From an uncultured Actinotalea sp. (GTDB lineage: Bacteria; Actinomycetota; Actinomycetes; Actinomycetales; Cellulomonadaceae), in assembly GCF_946885855.1 (NCBI RefSeq), contig NZ_CAMPHH010000056.1, forward strand, positions 1-14,611: a DNA stretch of 14,611 bases, read 5' to 3'. Positions within the stretch are counted from its first letter, which is position 1. The number at the start of each line of letters is the position of its first letter. Under the pieces are notes generated by a model. That model saw only the letters and a program-made list of their open reading frames with translations, was not told the origin of the DNA and searched no databases. Of this stretch, positions 1-6,889 are shown one piece after another. The position numbers and the translations under genes were made by a program.

Positions 1-17
1 GGCACTCAGGGATTGAC

Positions 18-506
18 GTGAACGCACTCACGGCCCTGGTGGCCAACGACCTCACTCCGGCCGCCGCAGCCGCCCCCGCCCTCGACCTGCCGGCTCTCGG
101 GGGTGGGCGGGCGACGCTCACCCCGGGCCGCCGCACGATCGTGTACTTCTACCCCAAGGCGATGACCAGCGGGTGCACGACGCAGGCGTGCGACTTCCAG
201 GAGTCGCTCGCCTCCCTGCAGGGGCACGGGTACGACGTCGTCGGGGTCTCGCCCGACGGTCTCCCCGCGCTCGAGCAGTTCGCCCAGGAGCAGGGCCTGA
301 CCTTCACGCTGGCCTCCGACGAGGGTGCTGTCGCGGCGCGGGAGTGGGGGGCGTTCGGGGACAAGGTCAAGGACGGCGTCGTCACGCAGGGCCTGCTGCG
401 GTCGACGGTCGTCGTGGACGCGGACGGGACGGTGCTGGACGCGCTGTACGGCGTGGACGCCGTCGGGCACGTCGCCGCGCTGCGGGAGCGTCTGGGGATC
501 GGCTGA
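18..506 (+). CDS. bcp: Peroxiredoxin, Bcp/PrxQ type (thiol peroxidase)
   Basis: A 162-residue cytoplasmic thioredoxin-fold peroxidase that would reduce hydrogen peroxide and organic peroxides using a thioredoxin-like donor. The family active site is visible as YFYPKAMTSGCTTQAC (residues 43-58). Cys53 is the peroxidatic cysteine, preceded by the conserved Pro46 and Thr50, and Cys58, five residues later, is the resolving cysteine position typical of atypical two-Cys PrxQ/Bcp enzymes. Arg128 in GLLRST is the likely active-site arginine. Length is normal for the family (about 150-160). The start is GTG at 18 with an AGGG 6 bases upstream; only 17 bases of upstream sequence are in view, so an earlier start cannot be excluded. 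It ends 2 bp before the MFS gene start, so the two are probably co-transcribed. Function is well supported; the physiological substrate is not. Confidence 0.9.
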   Translation: MNALTALVANDLTPAAAAAPALDLPALGGGRATLTPGRRTIVYFYPKAMTSGCTTQACDFQESLASLQGHGYDVVGVSPDGLPALEQFAQEQGLTFTLASDEGAVAAREWGAFGDKVKDGVVTQGLLRSTVVVDADGTVLDALYGVDAVGHVAALRERLGIG

Positions 507-508
507 GC

Positions 509-1828
509 GTGCCGCGCGGCGGCCCGCCGGCCCCGGGCGGGACGTCCGGTCCGCCGGTGCCGTCCGCCGGGGCGCTGGACGGCCCCGAGGGCCCGCGGCG
601 CCGCCGGGTCGTCCTCGTCGCGTGCGTCGGGACCGCGATCGCGGTGGCCGGCGTCCAGGGCATCGCGCCCGCGCTGCCGGCGATGCAGGACCACTACGGC
701 CTGTCGACGGCGCAGGTCTCCCTGCTGACGAGCCTGTACCTGCTGCCCAGCATCGGGTCGGCGTTCGGGTCGGGCGTCCTGGCCGACCGGGTGGGTCCGC
801 GTCCGGTCTTCGCCGGGGCGCTCGCCCTCTTCGGGCTCTGCGGTCTCGCCGTGGTCCTGCTCTCGCCGGCCCTGGGCGTGCTCCTGGCGATCCGCGCGGT
901 GCAGGGCGCCGCGTTCGGCGCGGTCCTCGCGCTGTCGATCGTCGTCATCGGCGCGGTGGCGCCGGCCGGGCCGGAGGCGGCCCGGGCCCAGGGCCGCCGC
1001 ACCGTGTCGATGGCGATCGCCGAGGCGTCCCTGCCGCCGGTCGCCGGGCTGCTCGTGGCCGTCTCGTGGTCGACCCCGTTCGCCCTGCAGGCCCTCGCGC
1101 TGCCCGTGGCGGCGTGGGCGTGGCGGGCCGTCCCCGGCGGCCTGCAGCACGGGCGGCGGCGCGGCGGAGGAGGGCTGCGCGCGGTGCTGGCGGAGCCCGC
1201 GGTCGGCGCGGTGCAGGTGCTGGGCATCGTCCGGTTCGTCGCCAAGTTCGCGATCCTCACCTACGTGCCCGTCCTGGCGGTCGGCGCGCTCGGGATGACG
1301 CCGGCGCAGATCGGCCTGTGGCTGGGCGTCTCGGCTGCTCTCGGTGCGTTCGCCGCGTGGCGGACGGAACCCCTCGCGCGGCGGTGGTCGGCCTCCACGC
1401 TCGTCGCGGCGGGCCTCGTCGCGATGACGACGGCGCTGCTGGCGATGGGTGCCGGGGGCCTGCTCGCGGTCGCGCCGCTGCTGGTCGCGGGCCTGCTGCT
1501 GCACGGCGTCCAGGACGGCGTCGACGGGGTCTCGCACAACGTCCTCGTCTTCGAGCTCGCGCCGCCGGCCGCGCGCGGCGCCTACGTCGGCCTCGCGGCG
1601 ACGACGCGCAACCTCGGCAAGTTCGCCGCCCCGCTGGTCCTGGGCGGCCTGACGCTCGTCCTCACCGTGGCCCAGGGGTTCCTCGCCATGGCCGCGCTCG
1701 GCGCGGTCGCCGCCCCGGCCGCGCGCCGGGTCGCGCGGGCCCGCCGAGCCGGGGTCCCGCCGCCCCCCGCACCGGCACCGTCCGCACCGGCACCGCCCGA
1801 CCCGGACGCGACGGCCGACGGCGGCTGA
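509..1828 (+). CDS. Major facilitator superfamily (MFS) transporter
   Basis: A 439-residue membrane protein with about 12 hydrophobic segments starting near residue 34. The MFS signature between helices 2 and 3 is clear: GVLADRVGPRPV (residues 89-100). An RAVQGAAFGA stretch (129-138) fits motif B in helix 4. The N-terminal 30 residues are Gly/Pro-rich and disordered, and the C-terminal tail is Pro/Ala-rich (PPPPAPAPSAPAPP). GTG at 509 is chosen because it sits 2 bp after the peroxiredoxin stop, implying coupling; an in-frame GTG at 557 would remove part of the disordered leader and is a real alternative. The fold resembles drug:proton antiporters and sugar effluxers, but the substrate cannot be read from the sequence. 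It converges on the ABC importer genes and so is not part of that operon. Confidence 0.85.
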   Translation: MPRGGPPAPGGTSGPPVPSAGALDGPEGPRRRRVVLVACVGTAIAVAGVQGIAPALPAMQDHYGLSTAQVSLLTSLYLLPSIGSAFGSGVLADRVGPRPVFAGALALFGLCGLAVVLLSPALGVLLAIRAVQGAAFGAVLALSIVVIGAVAPAGPEAARAQGRRTVSMAIAEASLPPVAGLLVAVSWSTPFALQALALPVAAWAWRAVPGGLQHGRRRGGGGLRAVLAEPAVGAVQVLGIVRFVAKFAILTYVPVLAVGALGMTPAQIGLWLGVSAALGAFAAWRTEPLARRWSASTLVAAGLVAMTTALLAMGAGGLLAVAPLLVAGLLLHGVQDGVDGVSHNVLVFELAPPAARGAYVGLAATTRNLGKFAAPLVLGGLTLVLTVAQGFLAMAALGAVAAPAARRVARARRAGVPPPPAPAPSAPAPPDPDATADGG

Positions 1829-1848
1829 CCGCGGGAGCGGACGGGACT

Positions 1849-1872
1849 GGGCTGCCGGTACCGGTTCGGCCC
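1849..1872. terminator. Imperfect hairpin between convergent genes
   Basis: The 47-bp gap between the convergent MFS and ABC-ATPase genes holds the perfect palindrome CCGGTACCGG, flanked by GGGC on the left and GCCC on the right. This could fold as a GC-rich stem on either strand. There is no T-tract, so this is a weak bidirectional terminator call, based mainly on position. Confidence 0.3.
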
Positions 1873-1875
1873 CGC

Positions 1876-2667
1876 TCAGCGGGTCCGGAACGACAGCACC
1901 GGGGCGCCGTCGTCGGCGGCGTGCACGGTGCTGCGCACGCCGTAGACCCGGTCGACCACCTCCGGCACGAGGACGTCGCGCACCGGGCCGGCCGCGGCGA
2001 CCCCGCCGTCGGCGAGGAGGACCACGGCGTCGCAGTAGGTCGCGGCGAGGTTGAGGTCGTGGATCGCGACGAGCGCCGTCAGTCCGCTGTCCGCGGCCCG
2101 GCGCACGAGGCCGAGCACCGCGAGCTGCGCCTGGATGTCGAGGTGGTTCGTCGGCTCGTCCAGGAGCAGCAGCTCCGGCTCCTGCGCCAGGCCCCGCCCC
2201 AGGTGCACCCGTTGCCGCTCGCCGCCGGAGAGCGAGGCGAGCCGGCGGTCCTGCATCGCCTCCAGCCCGACGGCGTGCAGCGCTGCCTCGACCGCCAGGG
2301 CGTCGTCGACGGTCCGTGATCCCGTCCCGAACCGGCCCCCGTAGGGCGTCCGGCCCAGCGCCACGACGTCCCGCACCGTGAGGTCGAGCTCCGTGTGGGC
2401 GTCCTGCTCGACGAACGCGAGGTGCCGAGCGCGCTCGCGGGGTCGCAGCGCGTGCAGGTCGGTCCCGCGCCACGTCACCGAGCCGGTCGGGGCCGGTCCG
2501 CCGAGCGCCCCGGGGACCCCGGCGACGAACCGCAGGAGCGTCGACTTGCCGGAGCCGTTCGGCCCGAGCAGCCCGACGAGGTGGCCCTCGGGAACGTCGA
2601 GGGACACGCCGCCGAGGACGCGGCGCTCGCCGACGCGCCAGCGGACGTCGCGCACGGCCAGGCTCAC
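1876..2667 (-). CDS. ABC transporter ATP-binding protein, proposed F420-0 importer
   Basis: A 263-residue ATPase subunit of a FecE/BtuD-type importer that would drive uptake by hydrolysing ATP at the cytoplasmic face of the permease. All nucleotide-binding motifs are intact: Walker A GPNGSGKS (35-42), Q-loop Gln88, signature LSGGE (146-150), Walker B LLLLDEP (166-172) and switch His203. The GTG start at 2667 overlaps the permease stop by four bases (GTGA), giving a full-length domain and implying translational coupling. It is the last gene of a binding protein-permease-ATPase operon. The subunit alone does not reveal the substrate. The F420-0 proposal comes from resemblance of the cassette, especially the binding protein, to an actinobacterial family (TIGR03868/03869/03873 as I recall them) and from the nearby cofDC genes. 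A cobalamin or siderophore importer is the alternative. Confidence 0.88.
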   Translation of the reverse strand: MSLAVRDVRWRVGERRVLGGVSLDVPEGHLVGLLGPNGSGKSTLLRFVAGVPGALGGPAPTGSVTWRGTDLHALRPRERARHLAFVEQDAHTELDLTVRDVVALGRTPYGGRFGTGSRTVDDALAVEAALHAVGLEAMQDRRLASLSGGERQRVHLGRGLAQEPELLLLDEPTNHLDIQAQLAVLGLVRRAADSGLTALVAIHDLNLAATYCDAVVLLADGGVAAAGPVRDVLVPEVVDRVYGVRSTVHAADDGAPVLSFRTR

Positions 2668-3836
2668 GAGGCGGCCCGCCGACGCCAGAGGAGCCACGCG
2701 AAGACCGGCGCCCCGACGAGGGCGGTGAGGATGCCGACGGGCAGCTCGCGCGGCTCGAACAGCGTCCGGGCCGCGGTGTCCGCCCAGACGAGGAACGTCG
2801 CGCCGACCAGCGCGGTGAGCGGCAGGAGCAGCCGGTGGCGGGCGCCCACGAGCATGCGGGTGGCGTGGGGCAGGACGAGCCCGACGAACCCGATCGCGCC
2901 GCTCACGGCGACGAGTGCGCCGGTCAGCAGCGCCACGCCGGTGAGCAGCAGCCAGCGCGTGCGGCGGACGTCCACGCCCAGCGACGCGGCGGTCGTGTCG
3001 CCGAACGCGAAGGCGTCCAGTGTCCCGGCGGCCAGCACCAGCAGCCCGCCGACGACCAGCACCGCCGGCACGGCGATCCCCACGCTGTCCCAGGTGGCCG
3101 CACCGAGGGAGCCCATGAGCCAGCTGAGGATCTCGCGGTAGGAGTCGCCGTCGGCGGACCAGAAGATGACGAAAGACGTCGCCGCAGCGGCCGCCTGGGA
3201 GACCGCGAGGCCCGCGAGCACCGTGCGGGTCGGAGTGATCGTGCCCATCGCCCCGGCGAGGGTCAGCGCGAGCGCGAGGGCGGCGAGCGCGCCCACGAAC
3301 GCCGCGAGCGGCAGCGCCACGGTGAGCCCGAGGACGATGACGCCGACGGCGCCCAGCGAGGCCCCGGAGGACAGGCCGAGCAGGTAGGGGTCGGCGAGCG
3401 GGTTGCGGGTGAGGCTCTGCATGACCGCGCCGGCGATGGCGAGCCCCGCGCCGACGGCGGCCGCGGTGAGCACGCGCGGCAGGCGCAGGTCCCAGACGAT
3501 CGAGTCGCGGATCTCCGTCAGCGGGGCGGTGCCGATGCCGAGGTGCGCGCCGATGGACCGCCACACGTCGAGCGGCCCGATCTGCGCGGGCCCCACGGTC
3601 ACGGCGAGGACGACCGAGGCGATCAGGGCGGCGGCGGCCAGGAGGAGAACCAGGCCGCCCGGCACCGTCCGGCGACCGGGCGGGCGCGGGGTGGCGTGGG
3701 ACGGGGCGGACTCGTGCGGGACGACCTGCGACGGCCTTGCGCCGTGCGGGACCTGCTGCGACGGCCCGGCGTCCGCCGGGACCGCCGGCGCCGGCCGGGT
3801 CGTCGTCGGCGTCAGCCGCTGGAGCGTGTCGCTCAC
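2664..3836 (-). CDS. ABC transporter permease, FecCD family, proposed F420-0 importer
   Basis: A 390-residue BtuC/FecCD-type permease that would form a homodimeric pore. Family signatures are RLPRVLTAAAVGAGLAIAGA (118-137), the loop QSLTRNPLADPYLLGLSSGA (140-159) and the late segment SGAIGFVGLVLPHATRML (312-329), which includes the region contacting the ATPase. About ten hydrophobic helices follow residue 60. The first 55 residues are an unusual Pro/Ser/His-rich cytoplasmic tail containing a ten-residue repeat (GPSQQVPHGA, RPSQVVPHES, then a degenerate third copy). The GTG start at 3836 overlaps the stop of the binding-protein gene by four bases (GTGA), and its own stop overlaps the ATPase start the same way, so the three genes are one translational unit. 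The substrate is inferred as for the binding protein. Confidence 0.87.
   Translation of the reverse strand: MSDTLQRLTPTTTRPAPAVPADAGPSQQVPHGARPSQVVPHESAPSHATPRPPGRRTVPGGLVLLLAAAALIASVVLAVTVGPAQIGPLDVWRSIGAHLGIGTAPLTEIRDSIVWDLRLPRVLTAAAVGAGLAIAGAVMQSLTRNPLADPYLLGLSSGASLGAVGVIVLGLTVALPLAAFVGALAALALALTLAGAMGTITPTRTVLAGLAVSQAAAAATSFVIFWSADGDSYREILSWLMGSLGAATWDSVGIAVPAVLVVGGLLVLAAGTLDAFAFGDTTAASLGVDVRRTRWLLLTGVALLTGALVAVSGAIGFVGLVLPHATRMLVGARHRLLLPLTALVGATFLVWADTAARTLFEPRELPVGILTALVGAPVFAWLLWRRRAAS
3714..3766 (-). repeat. 30-bp direct repeat encoding a decapeptide repeat
   Basis: Two near-identical copies (3714-3736 and 3744-3766) share GTGCGGGAC at one end and TGCGACGGCC at the other, with a 30-bp period. 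They lie inside the N-terminal tail of the permease gene and encode ten-residue units with the core PSQxVPH. The period is a multiple of three, so copy-number change would keep the reading frame. Confidence 0.7.
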
Positions 3837-4987
3837 GGTGCCACCTCGATCGCCGCGAGGTCCTCCACCAGCTGCGCGACCGCGTCGACGTTGCGCACGC
3901 CGGCCTCGGTCGAGGGGAACGGGATGACGACGTACCGGCCCTCGCGGACGGCGGCGAGCCGGGACACCGTCGGATTGGCCTCGAGCAGCGCGATCTTCTG
4001 CTCCGCGGTGTTCCAGGCGGCGTCGACGAGGACGATGACCTCCGGGTCCGCCTCGGCGATCTGCTCCCAGCCGAAGGACGTCCAGCTGTCCTCCACCGAC
4101 GCCGCGACGTTCTCCAGCCCGGCCGCCTCCATGATCATCTGGGGGGCGCCGATGCCGGCCCCGACGTACGGGACGTCGGAGCCGGAGGAGTACCAGAGCG
4201 CGCGGAGCCCGCGGTCGTCCGGGTCGACCGCCGCGAGCGTGGCCCGCTGCTCGGCCACGAGGTCCGCCGCGGCGTCCGGCACCCCGAGGATGTCGCCGGC
4301 CTCGGTGATGTCGGCGAAGACGTCCTCGAAGGTGAGCGGGTTCGGCCGGTAGCCCTCGGTCCGGCACGCGGCCGGGGCGACGTAGGTCGTGACCCCGACG
4401 GCCTCGAGCTCGGCCCGCTCGCCGGCGCCGTCCGCGGAGAAGTTGCTCTCCCACCCCGCGAAGACCAGGTCGGGCTCCAGGGCGAGGACGGCCTCGCGGC
4501 CGGGCGCCGAGTCGGCGATGACCGGCACGTCGGCCGCGGCGTCCGCGTACCGCTCGGGCACCTCGCCGTCGAGGAAGGCCGCACCGACGACGCGGTCGCC
4601 CAGCCCCAGAGCGAGCAGGAGCTCCAGCGTGCTGGACTTGATCGTGACGACGCGCTCCGGCGGGTCCTCCACCGTCGTCGCGAAGCCGCAGTTGTCGAGC
4701 TCGACGGGCGTGAAGCCGGCGTCGACGGCCGGGCTGCCGGCGACGCCGTCGGCGGCCGGGGGCGACGTGTCCTCCCCGCCGCCCGCCGGCGCCGACCCGC
4801 CCGAGCAGGCGGTGAGGGCGAGCACGGCGGCCAGGCCGAGGGGGGCCAGGACGGCACTGCGGGCACTGCGGGCGGCGCGGGCACCGCGGGCGGCGCGACG
4901 GCCCGGTCGGGACGCCGGCGGTACGGGCGAGAGCGCCGGGCCGGGGCGTGGTCCGGACGCGGGCAGGTCGGGCTGGTCTGCGGGCAT
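3833..4987 (-). CDS. ABC transporter substrate-binding lipoprotein, proposed F420-0 binding
   Basis: A 384-residue secreted lipoprotein with a class III (BtuF/FecB-like) binding fold. After a Pro/Arg-rich n-region the hydrophobic core APLGLAAVLALTAC ends at lipobox Cys61, followed by a Gly/Ser/Pro-rich linker to about residue 90. The ligand domain begins NCGFATTVEDPPERVVTIKS (99-118) and continues ALEPDLVFAGWESN (169-182), a typical FecB-family pattern. The later segments WYSSGSDVPYVGAG and FPSTEAGVRNVDA resemble, from memory, the actinobacterial family annotated as putative F420-0 ABC transporter substrate-binding protein. ATG 4987 is chosen for its GGAG 5 bases upstream, which leaves an unusually long n-region of about 45 residues. 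It is the first gene of the operon. F420-0 specificity is inference; Fo, cobalamin or a siderophore remain possible. Confidence 0.8.
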   Translation of the reverse strand: MPADQPDLPASGPRPGPALSPVPPASRPGRRAARGARAARSARSAVLAPLGLAAVLALTACSGGSAPAGGGEDTSPPAADGVAGSPAVDAGFTPVELDNCGFATTVEDPPERVVTIKSSTLELLLALGLGDRVVGAAFLDGEVPERYADAAADVPVIADSAPGREAVLALEPDLVFAGWESNFSADGAGERAELEAVGVTTYVAPAACRTEGYRPNPLTFEDVFADITEAGDILGVPDAAADLVAEQRATLAAVDPDDRGLRALWYSSGSDVPYVGAGIGAPQMIMEAAGLENVAASVEDSWTSFGWEQIAEADPEVIVLVDAAWNTAEQKIALLEANPTVSRLAAVREGRYVVIPFPSTEAGVRNVDAVAQLVEDLAAIEVAP

Positions 4988-5102
4988 GACGACTCCGAGG
5001 CGTGTCGAGGGGACGCGAGGTTCCCTGGCGCACAGCTCGCACCGGGTGCTCTGCCGCTCCAACGTCGGAGGCGGCGCCGCAGGACCACAGCTCGGCCCTG
5101 TC

Positions 5103-5133
5103 GAATACTGTATACAAATCTCCCCGGAAGGGG
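5103..5133 (-). promoter_or_regulatory. AT-rich palindromic site, likely importer promoter/operator
   Basis: Within otherwise about 75% GC sequence, the core TGTATACA (5109-5116) is a perfect 8-bp palindrome in the AT-rich stretch GAATACTGTATACAAAT. Next to it lies CCCC-GGAA-GGGG (5122-5133), a second perfect inverted repeat. On the minus strand TACAGT fits an actinobacterial -10 box (TAnnnT), about 120 bp upstream of the importer start. TGTATACA-like cores are typical of FCD-group GntR operators, but no regulator gene is in view. The regulator identity is speculation; the symmetry is directly visible. Confidence 0.35.
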
Positions 5134-5205
5134 TAGTGCCTCGTCCGCATCGCGAGAGGCCACCCCCCACCGTAGGCGGTCACGACCGTGGCCGGGTCGT
5201 GCGCG

Positions 5206-5249
5206 GCCCCGGTGGACGTGGCCCCGGCGGACGCGGGCCAGCGGACGCG
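5206..5249 (+). repeat. Short 15-bp tandem repeat, about three copies
   Basis: Two full copies, GCCCCGGTGGACGTG (5206-5220) and GCCCCGGCGGACGCG (5221-5235), are followed by a degenerate 14-bp third copy ending GCGGACGCG (5236-5249). It sits directly beside the inverted array that starts at 5256. No function can be assigned. Confidence 0.6.
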
Positions 5250-5255
5250 GCCCCC

Positions 5256-5394
5256 GCGAGGTCGGCCGATCGCCGCGAGGTCGGCTGTTCGGAGCGAGGT
5301 CGGTGCTCATGCGTGCCGACCTCGCTCACGCGTGCCGACCTCGCGGGCGAGTGCTCACCTGGAGTGCTCACGTCGTCCCGGGCGCCGACCTCGC
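5256..5394. repeat. Phased inverted array of GCGAGGTCGG units, 19-bp period
   Basis: GCGAGGTCGG occurs at 5256, 5275 and 5294, exactly 19 bp apart. Its inverse CCGACCTCGC follows at 5316 and 5335 (again 19 bp apart) and once more at 5385. The innermost pair extends to a 12-bp perfect stem (5292-5303 with 5316-5327) around a 12-base loop; the next pair out (5275-5284 with 5335-5344) can also pair. The array begins about 35 bp past the stop of the minus-strand universal stress gene, so in RNA it would form a strong 3' structure that could act as a terminator or stabiliser. The regular period and sequence identity suggest a REP/BIME-like dispersed palindrome or a multi-site protein-binding element. 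The spacers differ, which argues against simple slippage. Confidence 0.75.
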
Positions 5395-5428
5395 GGACGA
5401 GTGCCGGCGCCGGGCGCGGCGAGCGGCG

Positions 5429-5830
5429 TCAGCCCTCCGCCGGGGCCTTGACCGCGAGGACCGGGCAGTTCGCCTCGAGGAGGATCCGCTGGGCGTTGGA
5501 GCCGAAGAGCAGCTTCCCCGTGGGGGAGCGCCGGCGCAGACCGATGACGATCATGTCGGCGCCGAGCTCGTGCGCCGCGTCGAGCACGTTCTGCGCCGGG
5601 TCGCCGGGCCGCAGCTCCCGCCGCAGCGTGTAGCGGACGCCGGTCTCGTTGAGGCGGGTGTCGAGCTCGACCGCGGCGTCGTCGTAGAGGCGGTTCGACT
5701 CCAGGGGGGCCTCGCCCCGGGCGGCGTTGAGCACCACGAGCTCGCCGCCGTGGGCGCGAGCCTCCTCCAGGGCGCGCTCGAGCGCGGCCTCGCCCTGCGG
5801 CGTGGGGATGTACGCGACGACGATGCGCAT
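5429..5830 (-). CDS. Universal stress protein, single UspA domain
   Basis: A 133-residue cytoplasmic protein with the UspA alpha/beta fold, in the usual size range for single-domain members. The opening strand MRIVVAYIPTPQG and the penultimate strand ADMIVIGLRRRSPTGKLLFG (91-110) are characteristic. The region from Gly97 through GKLLFGSNAQRIL corresponds to the ATP-binding variant (Gly-rich loop followed by GS and an Ile/Leu helix), and the last strand CPVLAVKAP is typical. ATG at 5830 is preceded by GAGGAGAGG within 15 bases, a good ribosome binding site. The gene is divergent from cofD across a 105-bp intergenic region. Such proteins usually respond to hypoxia, starvation or envelope stress, but the exact role here is unknown. 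Confidence 0.9.
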   Translation of the reverse strand: MRIVVAYIPTPQGEAALERALEEARAHGGELVVLNAARGEAPLESNRLYDDAAVELDTRLNETGVRYTLRRELRPGDPAQNVLDAAHELGADMIVIGLRRRSPTGKLLFGSNAQRILLEANCPVLAVKAPAEG

Positions 5831-5889
5831 GACCTCTCCTCGTGACGGCGCGGCCCGGGAGGCGGCGGGAGTGCCGGTCGGGCGCGCGT

Positions 5890-5929
5890 GTATCCAAGAT
5901 ACCGAACCCGTCGGCCAGGAAGATAGGCT
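5890..5929. promoter_or_regulatory. Divergent promoter region: inverted repeat and cofD -10 box
   Basis: Between the universal stress gene and cofD, GTATC-CAA-GATAC (5890-5902) is a perfect 5-bp inverted repeat. On the minus strand it contains TATCTT, which fits a -10 box (TAnnnT) for the stress gene with a leader of about 60 bases. On the plus strand TAGGCT (5924-5929) ends 6 bases before the cofD GTG, the spacing expected for a leaderless transcript starting at or near the start codon. No convincing -35 hexamer is visible on either strand. The inverted repeat may be an operator for one or both genes; this is inference. Confidence 0.35.
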
Positions 5930-5935
5930 GCGCGC

Positions 5936-6889
5936 GTGCCACTGAGGGTGACCCTGCTCGCCGGCGGCGTCGGCGGCGCCCGACTCGCCGACGGTCTCGT
6001 GCGCGTGCCGTCCGCCGGTGCCGCACCCGTCGACCTGACGGTCGTGGTCAACACGGGCGACGACGCGGAGATCCACGGCCTGTGGGTCAGTCCCGACCTC
6101 GACACCGTGCTGTACACGCTCGCCGGGCGCGAGAACCGTGCGCAGGGCTGGGGCCTGGAGGGCGAGACCTTCACCGTGCACGAGGCCCTGGGCGAGCTCG
6201 GCGTCGACACGTGGTTCCTCCTCGGCGACCGGGACCTCGCCACGCACGTCGCCCGGACCGCCGCCCGCCGCGCAGGCGAACCGCTCTCGACGACGACGGC
6301 GCGGCTCGCGGCCGCCCTCGGCGTCCCCGCGCGTCTGCTGCCGGTCACCGACGACCGGGTCGCGACCGTCGTCGACACCCCCGCGGGCACGCTCGACTTC
6401 CAGGAGTACTTCGTGCGGCGCCGCCACGCCGACCCGGTGCACGACGTGCGGTTCGAGGGCGCGGCGGCCGCCCGTCCGGCCCCGGGCGTCCCGGCCGCGC
6501 TGCGCGAGGCCGACGTCCTCGTCGTGGCACCGTCGAACCCGGTCCTCAGCATCGGCCCGCTCCTGGCCGTGCCGGGGGTGCGGGAGGCGCTCGCCGCCCG
6601 CACCGCGCCGTGCGTCGCGGTCAGCCCGATCATCGGCGGGCGCGCGCTCAAGGGGCCGGCCGCCGACGTCCTGCGCGCCCTCGGGCACGAGGCGACCGCG
6701 CTGGGCGTGGCCCGGATGTACGCGGGGCTGGTGGACGCGCTCGTGGTCGACCATGCCGACGCCGCGCTCCGCCCGGACATCGAGGCGCTCGGGATGCGCG
6801 TGGTCCTCACCGACGCCGTCATGCACGACCGCGACGACCGCGCCCGGCTCGCGACCGAGGTGCTCGCGGCGGCTGGCCCCCGCGCGTGA
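5936..6889 (+). CDS. cofD: 2-phospho-L-lactate transferase (CofD/FbiA), F420 biosynthesis
   Basis: A 317-residue cytoplasmic enzyme that transfers a phosphoacid (2-phospholactyl, or phosphoenolpyruvyl in actinobacteria) from its GDP-linked donor to the deazaflavin Fo, giving F420-0 or dehydro-F420-0. Family landmarks are complete: GGVGGA (10-15), VVNTGDDAEIHGL (37-49) with the DTVLYTLAG segment, FLLGDRDLATH (94-104), DFQEYFVRR (154-162), APSNPVLSIGP (198-208) and SPIIGGRALKGPA (230-242). Length matches FbiA/CofD (about 310-330). The GTG start gives the canonical N-terminus right before the Gly-rich loop. No good Shine-Dalgarno lies close by, and a TAGGCT box 6 bases upstream suggests a leaderless message. 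The stop overlaps the cofC start (GTGA). Confidence 0.95.
   Translation: MPLRVTLLAGGVGGARLADGLVRVPSAGAAPVDLTVVVNTGDDAEIHGLWVSPDLDTVLYTLAGRENRAQGWGLEGETFTVHEALGELGVDTWFLLGDRDLATHVARTAARRAGEPLSTTTARLAAALGVPARLLPVTDDRVATVVDTPAGTLDFQEYFVRRRHADPVHDVRFEGAAAARPAPGVPAALREADVLVVAPSNPVLSIGPLLAVPGVREALAARTAPCVAVSPIIGGRALKGPAADVLRALGHEATALGVARMYAGLVDALVVDHADAALRPDIEALGMRVVLTDAVMHDRDDRARLATEVLAAAGPRA

Larger units (their letters stand above)
4988..5428. other. Gene-free region of about 440 bp upstream of the ABC importer
   Basis: I see no convincing gene here; open frames on both strands have low-complexity Arg/Pro/Ala content and no family resemblance. The gap should hold the importer promoter and leader (both flanking genes are on the minus strand) and the 3' end of the universal stress protein transcript. 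It contains an AT-rich palindromic spot near 5103-5133, a short 15-bp tandem repeat at 5206-5249 and an inverted, phased repeat array at 5256-5394, each listed separately. Confidence 0.6.

Noticed and set aside
149..2473. Very long open frames on the opposite strand or other frames of real genes (for example 149-2473 minus, 325-2319 plus, 11168-13531 plus)
   Set aside because: They are by-products of about 75% GC, with Arg/Pro/Gly/Ala-rich low-complexity translations and no recognisable motifs, and they lie on top of genes with clear family signatures.
1876..4987. Iron-siderophore importer under DtxR/IdeR control
   Set aside because: No iron-box-like 19-bp palindrome is visible upstream, and binding-protein features plus nearby cofDC point to F420-0 or a related deazaflavin. 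Kept only as an alternative.
4988..5160. Cobalamin riboswitch ahead of the BtuFCD-like importer
   Set aside because: I could not find the conserved B12 box or its flanking pairing elements on the minus strand of the leader; this weakens the cobalamin-importer reading but does not exclude it.
5256..5394. CRISPR-like array, because of the regular 19-bp period
   Set aside because: The repeated word is only 10 bp, spacers are 9 bp, the orientation inverts midway and no cas gene is present.
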